A stretch of 64,000 bases of DNA, taken from assembly GCA_024663395.1 (NCBI GenBank), contig JANFAH010000018.1, positions 620,001 to 684,000 of the forward strand, read 5' to 3'. The translations under genes were made by a program, and so were the position numbers. Positions 32,096 through 41,778 of the stretch are shown here, piece by piece (the first letter of the stretch is position 1; each line of letters begins with the position of its first letter). The notes beneath the pieces are model-generated. The model worked only from the letters and a program-made list of their open reading frames with translations. It had not been told where the DNA came from and ran no database searches. This DNA is from Pisolithus tinctorius (lineage: Eukaryota; Basidiomycota; Agaricomycetes; Boletales; Pisolithaceae).

Positions 32096-32190
32096 TGACA
32101 AGACTTCGAACCTTCGAAAAACGTACCGTACGTTCGACATCGGCACAAAAATCACCTGCCAAACAAAGCGCGGTTGTCCGGCTTTCCATA

Positions 32191-32941
32191 GTGTAGGTGT
32201 CTGGTGCACACGTGTGGATGGGTAGCCGTCTCTCTGCCAGCTCTCATAGCCACGCTCAGCGCTCAGCGCTCGTTCTGCTGTCTCTGTCCGATTCCCGACT
32301 TGGACGCCTCCCTTTTCTATCTCATCAAACACTTCTCGCTCGAGCTCCGACTTTTTCCATCCCGCCTTGCATGCCGCTGTGGAGAGCGTCACAACGGATG
32401 GTCGTCATCGAACGGCAGCAACGGCTGGGGATAACAAACAAGAAGTAACCGAGGCATCTGGTATCCGAGGTAGACTCCATAGGTAAGTCACCTTGAATGA
32501 ACCGCCGCGCTACGACACCATTGTCGTACGAAGCGTGCAGAGACTTGTCTTCCACCGTCCTCACTCGGACTCCCCCGCAGCCCTGTGTCTGCACACGATT
32601 GAATTTATGAGTTGTACTAACTCTCCACTGAATAGCAAGTAGCCCGGCCAAGACGCTGCGATCCCCGAAATGCCACGGTTCCCAGCTCAGGCATCGTCGA
32701 CCGATAACACATCGTCCCAGGATTTCCGCTGTGCTACGCGTAAGTCTCCCATTTCTTCGTGACAGCATTCTGTAGATTTCTCTTAGTGTCGACTTGCGTT
32801 CGAGACATCAGTAACCAGTCACTAATTCCACTGCAAACTTAGTTCCTCAATTCTCCGTAGATACTCTTTCTCTAACATCAGTTCTGGCGCGTATCCCTAC
32901 GTAGAGTTCACCTGGCCTGTGTCACCTGGAAACTATTGACC
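32191..32941. repeat. NLR upstream block, copy 1
   Basis: Continuation of the NLR1 5' flank beyond the transposon, matching 47,153-47,903 and 59,964-60,615 (shared: ACACGTGTGGATGGGTAGCC, CGTACGAAGCGTGCA, TGTCACCTGGAAAC). No gene is supported; ORFs here lie in a pyrimidine-rich 5' region. Similarity stops after CTGGAAACTATTGAC, marking the edge of the duplicated module. Confidence 0.8.
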
Positions 32942-33680
32942 TCACATCCGAGCATGATATAGAACGAGAATTGGCAGAACATACCGCTCGCTATGATGAC
33001 CTCGTCGACTATTTTCCAAGGCATCACGCCAAGACGGTCCTTCGAGACAAGGTTGGCATTCGCACCGATTGCGCTTGGAGTGAGTAAGTGCGGCTCATCC
33101 ATGGTCATCGAGTTCTTGCTTCTCGCTAACCTTTTTTATGAGGGCATATAGGATCACCTCGAACGGAGTGCGGTGGTTTTCCTTCGCCATGATCGCGTAG
33201 CGGCTTGGCGCATTGGAGGGAGGAGCCTTCGGAGGATGTTTCTGGGAAGCGCCGCACTTTTTAGGTCTATTATCAGCAGAGGCACCAACCTGCAAAGGAT
33301 TCGATCGGGAATTAATTCCTATGCCGCTTTCCAACGAAAGATGATGGACTCTACCGGACCAGTTCAGTCGGTAACTTCCTATCTCGTTGGCTAGCGAACT
33401 GCCACATCCTCGTAGACTTTCCCTCGCTCTTACACATGGGTTTACGAGTATCCGAAGCTTGAAAGATGCAATATTGCGGTTGTAACATTGTTGAGCTCCC
33501 AATTGTCAAACACCTACTTGTTTTCCTAGTAGTGGAATGCTGTCTCACTCAAGGCGTGACACGCGCATTCTCAGTGACGAATCTGCATGAGTTAACATCC
33601 CACCTTGTGCCTCGCTACACTAGAGTTGACAATAGTACCCAACAGAACCAGTCGTATCCCAGGTCCCTCGATCATCTTGC
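32942..33680. other. Unrecognised coding remnants
   Basis: Minus-strand frames at 33,108-32,990 (SAIGANANLVSKDRLGVMPW, KIVDEVIIASG) and 33,394-33,095 (MAKENHRTPFEVILYALIKK) look like exon pieces of an unidentified gene. No domain is recognised and no complete gene can be assembled. Confidence 0.3.
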
Positions 33681-33689
33681 CTGGCTCTC

Positions 33690-34640
33690 TCCCCTGCCTG
33701 TAGCAAAAGCACTCGGGATAGGCATCCCGCACAAGCACCCTGCCCTTCATGAATATGTCCATGATATGCGCTCTTTTCGCCTGTCCGAGATGGCAGAGGG
33801 GGACCCTCGTATAGGATAGATCCGAAGAGGGAATGTTGGATGACAGGAAGTTTGCCTAGTACCTCCGCTGCGTACGTTTTGGTCATTCCTGCGCTGATCT
33901 TTTCCCAAGTCTTTATCTGTACAAGGTATTTGAGAAAGGTAAATGCGGTACTTGAGTTTTGAGTAAATGGGATTACGGAAGACCACTTACAGCTGAAACG
34001 TCGTCTAACATAGGAGAACGCCATCAGAGAGACGCAGCTTTTATCTGAAACGATGGTTAGAACTACGGCCGACGGTGACACATGAGGACAGACAGACGGA
34101 ATTGATAAACTTGATACAAGCAAAGTACGTATAGTCATTTGCAAACTCGTCAACAACCTCGTTATCGTGGACCGCTTTTGGCCGGAGCCACTTGTATCCT
34201 GCACATGGTCGATCAATGTCGGACGGAACGCCCAAACGGCAACACATACGGACATACCACTTTGCTAAGCATATCCAAACAGGAATGGCAGAAAGGGGTA
34301 GTCTTCGTCGACCGGAGATTGTGCATCACCTGGGTATATGTAAGGTGCCATCTTAAGCGATGCATTCCCCTCCAGCCACGGCAGCGAAACTCACTGCCAG
34401 AGTGCCCGAATGACCAACGCAACCCGATCGTTCTCGCTAACACCATCGACTCGTCCTAAAACACATGGGAAAGACATAAGGATCTACCTGAACGAGGAGT
34501 CGTTTGCACTCACAGCCAACATGAAAAGTTTAGCTCCATTCCACTTTCATAATCGATCTGTTTGCGGTTGCTCGAGGTGCCAGAGTCGTTCGCGAGGACA
34601 TAGTCGGTTCTTGTCCTCTCTCATCAGGTAGACATTCTCG
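33690..34640 (-). pseudogene. PTPA/RRD-type PP2A activator (peptidyl-prolyl isomerase) relic
   Basis: Exon pieces in the right order on the minus strand are SNRKQIDYESGMELNFSCWL (about 34,560), ENDRVALVIRALWQ (about 34,410), VDEDYPFLPFLFGYA (about 34,290), KWLRPKAVHDNEVVDEFAND (34,190-34,130), YTYFACIKFINS, MTKTYAAEVLGKLPVIQHSL (about 33,890) and CGMPIPSAFA (about 33,710). These are hallmarks of the phosphotyrosyl phosphatase activator family, which in yeast (RRD1/RRD2) activates PP2A. FLFGYA is followed by TAG at 34,265-34,267, where relatives have Gln, and the last block is in a different frame. The N-terminus is not found. It looks decayed. Confidence 0.7.
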
Positions 34641-35069
34641 CAGCATAGCATATCTTCACGCACCTTGATAGACGCACCACTCGTTTTTGCATCTACATCC
34701 TTTCCCATTCCTGCCGCTTTCTCCTTCTCGGCTCTCTTCCTATGCTTTTCTCGAAGGATGGCACGTTGTTATACGGGCGTGAAGTGTTTCCCTAAGCACT
34801 GGTTACCGCTCTCGGTGCGAGGTATCTGTCGATTGTTCACCATTTTCTTCCGCCATGTAGTTGCATCGCGTCGTCGCATTCATCGTCGTCCTCAGTCTCA
34901 TCTCCAGAGTCGAAAAGTGATGAATGCACAGGCGTTTTCGCTTGTCTGCTGTCCTGGAATTTTCCGCCCATGAGCCAAACCTAGCATTACAACGTAGAAA
35001 AATCCAGCATACATCCATACCTTTCGTGCCGTGCTGTCTTGTTTTTGCTACCTAGAGAAATAAGAGTAC
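34641..35069. other. No supported gene
   Basis: A minus-strand frame reads KHRKRAEKEKAAGMGKDVD and later VREDMLCCENVYL, possibly an exon of the PTPA neighbour or another gene. Nothing else is recognisable. Confidence 0.3.
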
Positions 35070-36960
35070 TAGCACGAAAAATGTCATCACGAGGTATGGC
35101 GGCACTTGTGCACCCCCTGCATTGAGGTATTTGACGAAATATGGACTCGCGAGTTGGGCTGGTTCTGGGTGGGCGCTCTGCTGTGCCGGGGCGGAACTTG
35201 CGAACCCGGATTCGATGATCGTGCCGAGAGTGTCGGATTCGGATTTCGGAACCACACCCGATCTACGTCGTCCAATAGGGAAGCCATGCTTTGGTCACTG
35301 TTGTCACTCGAGGGAGGATCACACCGTCCCCGTCCTTCTCGCGATGCATGCCGGGGGAGCTGATGTCTTCGACGTTCGTGTTCCGTTCTCCAGTCCCATC
35401 GCAGTGTTAAAGGAACTATCCCTGCGAGTCCGTTCATTGCGAATCTCTAAAGGGAATAAATTAGTTCGCTCCTCAAAATGCAGTAGACTATGCAACGATG
35501 CTCGGAGCAATGGCCTTACGGTCTTGGTACCTCTATTCAGTGAGTCAAGTATGAGACTTCATGGGGGTGTTCGTGTTCATTGACCTGTGCAGATTATACA
35601 TTCCTATCCTAAATTGCATACCGCCAAGACACGTAGACAGGGCACTTGCGATGCCGGCGCTAACGCATTCGTCATGGAAGACCTCCAGTCTGAAGAGGCA
35701 TCTAGTTTTCACAGGAAATGCACGGGAGCTGGATGAATGTAGGTCGCGGGAGCCAAAGCAAACTCCTCGATGACCCATCGCGTCGGATGGTCAACATCCC
35801 TGCACCGGCTTCCTGTTTCGTGTAAAGTTTGCCTTTATGCAGGCTCGACATTACTGGGGTACCCATGTCGCCTCTCTCGGATGGGGACCACTGAGCCTTC
35901 TGTTAAAGGGTTCATGGCCAGCAAAGCTCTCGATACCATCGTTCGTGTCCGCGATTCACTTTGACGCTGTCGTCGTCGAGAGTCGCATAGTCTCCCTGCG
36001 CGAGCCGGTCCAGTTCCTCACCCGCACTTCCAAGATTTACTTTGCAGAGGGCGTAATCAACTATGCCGATCGTGCACAGATCTGGCTGGAAAGAGGGGAT
36101 CCACAGGTCCGCCAATCACGCAGTACAATTGACCCGATCTCATGCTTTTGCAGCAACCGTACAGGGTCATATCAAATCAATCACGCAGTTAGCCAGGTGT
36201 GCGTACTCCCGTTCTTTTGAACCTTTAGACTGAATGTTGACCAGGCGTCTTAAAACATGTCGCATTATCGCAGGCACCGGTGCTGGGGTGGCAAATGCAA
36301 CCGCGGGTGCCCGTTTCGGATGGAATGCGTAATCTATATGCGTGCCAAGAATGCACGGAAACAAGTTCTGAACATTTCCCATACGAAGACGCTTGCTGTT
36401 GAGGTGCCCAATTTGTCGTCACGTAAATCAATCAAGGCACCGAATACCATGTGCTTGGGTCGTACCCGTCGAGATTGACTTGGACACCCTGAGGGAGGCT
36501 GTTAACGAACCAATGAGAGATTGGGAGGTGAACCTTGCTACAACGCACTTCCTCATTGGATCCCTCATCCATTCCTGTATATTGTCCGCGACTATCAAGA
36601 AGTGAAATCGGGGCACAGATGAGGGAGGTGACAGGGGAGTTTTCGATTGCGGCTGCCGCATACGTTGGTGCCAGCATAGGTCCTTTCAAGAGATGATCCC
36701 GGATACGTCTGTGTACCTCCTCGGGCGTTGAGGCAGGAAGCGAGGGTGCACACGGATGAGTATATCGTGTTAGTGTGCTATGATAGATCTCTTCTGGTTC
36801 CCACCTTGTGCCTTGAGATGGTGAGGCGCAAAGATGCGAACTATGCAAGCAGGTGGGTACGTCCACATTTTCCGCAACCAACTGCGCCTTCTTTCTTGTG
36901 TTCAACATGACACTGCCCGTGTTTATCACAGCTTTGAACTGACCGTTACCCCGATACCGG
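35070..36960 (+). pseudogene. TRP5-like tryptophan synthase relic (alpha then beta, CpG-rich copy A)
   Basis: Alpha domain: DHTVPVLLAMHAGGADVFDVR then VPFSSPIAVLKEL (35,310-35,420), an ATMLGAM-like block at 35,490, DAGANAFVMEDL (35,655-35,685), and RIVSL (about 35,990). Beta domain: INYADRAQIWLERGDP (36,050-36,100), NRTGSYQINHAV (36,155-36,190), GAGVANATAGARFG (36,280-36,320), then VVPV..D.DTLREAVNEPMRDW (36,465-36,520) and a fragment to about 36,760. Fungal tryptophan synthase is a single alpha-beta polypeptide, and this order matches. Frameshifts, stops and deletions make it non-functional. It keeps normal CpG content, unlike the relics beside the WD40 exons. Confidence 0.8.
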
Positions 36961-37470
36961 CGCCAGGCTACCACTCTTGATCAACAACTACTATGTCGCA
37001 ACACTGGTTCTGGGCAGAGCCTTGCGACGAACCATTATCCGACAAAACGCAGGCTAGACATTTGGAGGGTTCTTGTTAGTGGAGGGATGGAAGGCAGCGG
37101 AGCAGTGGTGGTTGGGACCAGGGCTGTCGTACTTGACCCGGCAAGTTTAGAAGGCGTATCAGTGAGGTGCTGACGGATTCCAAGCAACTTACCACACCCA
37201 AAAAGAGGATAAGCGTTTATAGTGTGATTTCCAACCTTCCGAGACCAAAGTTACCTTTGCATCTCTCTTCAGCCGCGGCGCGCTCGCTTACAACACTTGT
37301 TGAAGTGATAGGTTGCGACCCGCCTACATTCTGACCATGTAACATACGTATGGGATGTGATTGGTCCTGGGGTTCGTGTTCTTGTTTTGCGTATGTTAAA
37401 GTCCTGAAGTTAACTAACAGGAAGAACATACAAGAAGCTGTTGAATCACTGCCAGTGCACCTGTGCCCGG
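36740..37470. repeat. Repeated segment (also 48,120-48,850 and 60,830-61,530)
   Basis: Three diverged copies share, in order, a 7TM-like fragment on the plus strand (PDTGAGLLVLINNYYG in the 48-kb copy), TGGAGGGTTCTTGTTAGTGG and GAAGTGATAGGTTGCGACC. Each follows a beta-domain TRP5 fragment, so the unit probably moved as TRP5-beta plus this segment. No intact gene. Confidence 0.75.
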
Positions 37471-37479
37471 CACTGAGGT

Positions 37480-39560
37480 GGGTCTAGCACATGCCATTAG
37501 ATCATGAAAGCCAAAGAAAACTCATTGATAGTCCTATAGCCTGTCCTATGTCCCTTTCGTAGCACGGTCGACGTCCCTGCACCGACTTCCTCGCTTGGCT
37601 TCTGTCGCAGATTCCTTCATTTATGTCGTCTCGTGTGTAAGTTCTTCCTTTATATCAGTTGGTCATTATCGGAATATGCATGCCGCATCTCCCAGACGGG
37701 AACCACCAGCTCTTTCATCAAACCGGATTCATGAACAGCGAGCTTCCCGACATCATCGCTCGTATCCGCAAGCACGCTTCCGTACCACTTGCCGTGGGTT
37801 TCGGAGTTGCTACGTGTATTTACTTTGACATTGTTGTCGAAGCTGGAGCTGATGGCGTCGTCGTCAGGAGCCACATAGTCTCCCTCATCAAAGAACCACC
37901 GGCCGGTCAAATTCCTCAGGTAGTCGAGAATTTCTGCAGAGGATTTAAGGGATCATCGCCCTCCAACTCCTCCACTGCCAAAGTTCAGAGTTCGCGATAC
38001 CATTACCCGGTCGCTGCCGTGATAACTCGACCGACTGGAATGACACTTCTCCCCCCGCGCTTCGGCCGGTATGTTCTGGAAGCGCGTTATGACTGTCTCC
38101 TCGAGTTAGAGGAGGCCTCCAATGCTACGCGGAATGATCCAATGTTCTGGGATGAGTTCGAAAGCCACTATGGTTACATGAACCGCCCTTCCAAGCTATG
38201 CAGTATTTTGCAGAAGGTCTGACCAAGTATGCTGATGGTGCACAGATTTGGCTGAAACGAGGAGATCTGTACGTGTCTGCTAATTACACAGTTCAATTGG
38301 TCTGATGTCATGTTGTTACAGCAACCATACGGGGTCACATAAAATCAATAACGCGGTTGGCCAGGTGCGCGTTGGCCCGTTCCTTTCAATGTTTTAGGCT
38401 GAACGTCAGCCAAGATCCTGTTGACTAAAGGTCTCGGAAAAACTCGCGTTATTCCAAACACGGGTGCCGGTCAACATGGTGTGGCGACTGCCACCGTGTG
38501 TGCCCGTTTCGGGATGGAGCGCGTCATCTATATGGGTGCCGAGGATATACGGAGACAAGCTCTAAATGTCTTCCGTATGAGGATGCTTGGCGCCAAGGTA
38601 CCCAACTTGCCATGTAAATCAAGCAAGCTACTAATTAAGTTCTACTCAGGTCGTGCCCGTCCAGTCGGGTTCGAAGACACTGAAGGATGCTGTTAATGAA
38701 ACAATAAGATTGGGTCACGAACCTTGCTACAACCCACTCCCTCATCGGATCCTGTTTCGGCCCTCATCCGTTCCTGACTATTGTCCGCGACTATCGAAAG
38801 GTGATCGGATGTGAAATCAAAGCACAGATGAAGGAGGCAACAGGGAAACTTCCGGATGTGGTTGTCGCATGCGCTGGAGGCAGCAGCAATGCCATTGGGT
38901 CCTTTTGCGAGTTCATCCCGAATACATCTGTGCACCTCGTGGGTGTTGAGGCAGGAAGCGAGGCTGAGTATATGGATAAATTTATCGTTCTTGTGTACTA
39001 ACTCCCGGCAAGGTATTGATGGTGATCGTTGCAGGCCACCCTGGCTGGAGGAAAACCGGGTGCCCTGCATGGAGTGCGAACGTATGTCCTGCCAGACCCC
39101 GCTGGTCAAATCGTAGAGACGCACTCTATCAGTGCTGGATTGGATTATCCTGGTGTTGAACCAGAACATTCCTGGTTGAAGGACAGCAAATGTGCTGAGT
39201 ACGTCGTCGCAACGGACGAGGAAGCTTTGAGAGGATTCTGTCTGTGCACTCAGCTCAAGGGTATCATTCCAGGTTAGTGTTCTTTGATTATGGAGGGGGC
39301 ATGTTTGATGATGCATTTCAGCATTGGAATCTTCGCATGCTCTGTGGGAGGGCATTTGCCGAGCAAAGACACTTGCCAAGGAAACCAACCTAGTTATTGC
39401 AAATGTCATGTTTACCAGTTTCTCCTACCTCTGTTGACACACTGGAATATAGTGCCCCTCTGGAAGAGGTGACCAAGTCATAGAATGGATCTCCCAGCTC
39501 TTGCCCAGAAAATGGGCTGATTGCCTTGACTGGCACATTTGAAAGATGGTGGATGGAATC
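37480..39560 (+). pseudogene. TRP5-like tryptophan synthase relic (alpha C-terminus and whole beta, copy B)
   Basis: From 37,595: VADSFIYVVS, then ELPDIIARIRKHASVPLAVG (37,740-37,800) and EAGADGVVVRSHIVSLI, closing the alpha domain. Beta begins with LPPRFGRYVLEARYDCLLEL (about 38,050) and continues with [36 protein letters not shown] then [20 protein letters not shown] (38,425-38,550), [20 protein letters not shown] (38,815-38,875), [12 protein letters not shown] (39,135-39,170), LKGIIPG and the C-terminal SGRGD...ISQLLPRKWADCLDWHI (39,460-39,535). Several frame changes and stops lie between the blocks, so this is a decayed copy. The last about 180 bp have no CpG, in contrast to the rest. Confidence 0.85.
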
Positions 39561-40744
39561 TAGATATAGAAGGGAAAGACTGTAGAAGCTGTGAGTGATC
39601 ATGTAAATGAAGGCAAAATGTGCACTCCAGGCAGTTAATGAACAAGTATGAACCTACATGACTCCATGATTATGCTTGTTTGTGCACTCAAATGATGATG
39701 GCAGCCTCATCTTCCCCCCTCAACATTCAGTCATAATTTCCAGAAAGGACATGAACATCTTCACCCCCTCACCTATGACTCAGCTACTCTGGATAATGCA
39801 GCTCCACTAGTACCTTAGGTCACTGGCCAAGGCAGCCCTGCAGTACATTAGCAATTCCTTTGATGCAGTGGAGCCTAGTATGGTCAGCTGATTAGCCACT
39901 TGTTGTGCTGACAACCAAGCCTGTTAACAGTGACAGCAATAATATGATCATGCCATGATTGCCATGCTAAACTCCCCTATTGAAGAACTTGTTCATCATT
40001 CCCCAGCTCTCCTCCATTATCCTTGGTGGAACCCATCCTGAGACTGCCCATACTGTGGTGAGCTCAGTGGGAGAGTGCATGGGGTACAAGGGGAGCAGAT
40101 GATATCAAAGCAAAGATGAGGTAGATTGGAGAGGGAGACATATAGGGGAATGCTGTACTACATGTTTGCAGGACCACCTGCTGTGTTGTACAACTTGTGC
40201 AGTATGGGAGTGATTTCCCTCTGTCTTTCAGTGTCAAGTTTGATGTGTACCTCAAGCCTGACAGTTCCTTTGGATTTTGGGGTGCAAATGGCCTGGTGAA
40301 TGGACTACACACAGAGTGGGCAGCTGATGTGTCAAAAAAAGCATAGACACTCACCTGAAGTGCTTCCCATTGTTCTGCTTGATATTCACAACAACATTCT
40401 AGATTATGGTGGCAAGTTGATGTTGCACAGTCAGGTTGTTGTGTAGGTGTCTTGGAAGTTGTGAGAGCTGGCAAAGAAACAGCTTGTTTCCACATTTCAT
40501 CATGGGAGGCACTACATCTCAATCTGCCCATCTTCAATATATGCCAATTGTCAGATTAGTGGTCAGATACATCATTGAACAACATGTCATGAAAGAACTT
40601 CTAGCTGACATGGAGGTACCATGGGCAGCAGAGGATGAAGAGATCTCAGACTTGGACCTGGAGCCTGGAGAGGCCACAACTATGAATCCTGTTGTTACAA
40701 AGATCAATTTATGGATGCTACACCTAACCCCTGAGCAACTCCCT
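39561..40744. other. Unidentified CpG-free sequence
   Basis: Short frames exist on both strands (plus 40,436-40,756 with DLDLEPGEATTMNPVVTKIN; minus 40,537-40,064), but no domain is recognised. Since all CpGs are gone, original coding sequence may be heavily altered. No counterpart flanks NLR1 or NLR3, so it is an insertion specific to module 2. Confidence 0.4.
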
Positions 40745-41600
40745 GTCTTTTGGTGATGCAAGCTGGAATGGCAGATGTCTTTGACATTGGTGTTCCATTC
40801 TCTAATCTTATCAGAGCATTCAAGAAACTAACCCTCTGAGTCTATTCATGCCAAATCTCTGAAGGGAACACATTGGGTCATTCCTCAAAATGGAGTTAAC
40901 TATGCAATGATCTTTGGAGCAATGGCCTTTCAGTTCTGTTAATTCTAACAAGTGAGTCAAGTGTAAGACCTGATGAGGCTATCAATGGACAGTAACATGT
41001 CCAGGTTATTATATCCCTATCCTTGCAAACTGCTAAGACATGTAGACAGGGGACATGTGATGCTGGTGCTAACAGATTCATTGTGAAGGACCTCCTGCCT
41101 GAAGAGGCATCTGGTTTTCACAGGAATTGCATGGAAGCTGGGTGAGTGTAGGTCATTGAATCTGGGGCCCAGAGCAAACTCATTGATGGCCTATAGGCTT
41201 GTCCCTGATGTGGCATTGTTGATATCCCTGTGCTGGCTTCCTGTCTCATATAAAATTTTGCTTTTATGCAAGCTTGACATTACCAGAGTATGCATGTCAC
41301 CTCTCTTGGATGGGGACCACTTAGCCTTCCATTAAAGGGTTGGTGGACAGCAAACATCTTAACACCATCATTTGTATCTGAAATTCACTTTGATGCTGTC
41401 ATTATTAAGAGTCACATAGTCTCCATGTGTGGGGTGGTCCAGTTCCTTAGGAAGTCAGGGATGTTAGCAAAGATTCAACATTTACAGATTCTCCTAGCCT
41501 TTTTAATACACTGGAATCTCTCAGCTCTTACATAGACAATGGGTTGATTGTCTTGACCAGCACATTTGAGAAATGGTGGAGGAAATGTGGCTGATGACTG
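40745..41600 (+). pseudogene. TRP5-like relic (alpha fragment plus C-terminal tail), CpG-free
   Basis: Near-identical to 23,185-24,020: AGATGTCTTTGACATTGGTG, GATGCTGGTGCTAACA, GCATGTCACCTCTC..GGATGGGGACC, and the tail ISQLL..QWVDCLDQHI at about 41,515-41,570. Stops throughout. It lies tail-to-tail with NLR2 exactly as the first relic does with NLR1. Confidence 0.75.
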
Positions 41601-41778
41601 TGCAAGATGTGAGTCAGTGAATTTAGGGTAAAATGTGCATTTGAGGTGGTTGGTGAGTGAGGTGGGTAATTACTCAGATGTTTGATATGAATACAAGGGC
41701 CAATGCAACATTCTATTGTTCATACTGTACTTGGCATGTAGAATACAAAGTCAGTGACAAGGACAAAGTGCATATGTA

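Larger units (their letters stand above)
29202..32190 (-). mobile_element. DDE_Tnp_4 (HARBI1-like) DNA transposon, 2,989 bp, with 6-bp TSD
   Basis: Terminal inverted repeats start TATGGAAAGCCGGACAACCG and run for at least 120 bp, then into arrays of a 23-bp repeat on both sides. GTGTAG is duplicated at 29,196-29,201 and 32,191-32,196. It is present once at the matching spot upstream of NLR2 (47,153-47,158) and NLR3 (59,964-59,969). The element therefore landed about 90 bp upstream of the NLR1 start codon, in or near its promoter, after the modules had separated. PIF/Harbinger elements normally make 3-bp duplications, so the 6-bp TSD points to another branch or an unusual element. Confidence 0.9.

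Noticed and set aside
32204..32768. Open frames on both strands in the NLR upstream blocks
   Set aside because: Frames are not kept between the three copies, so they are chance openings in pyrimidine-rich DNA.
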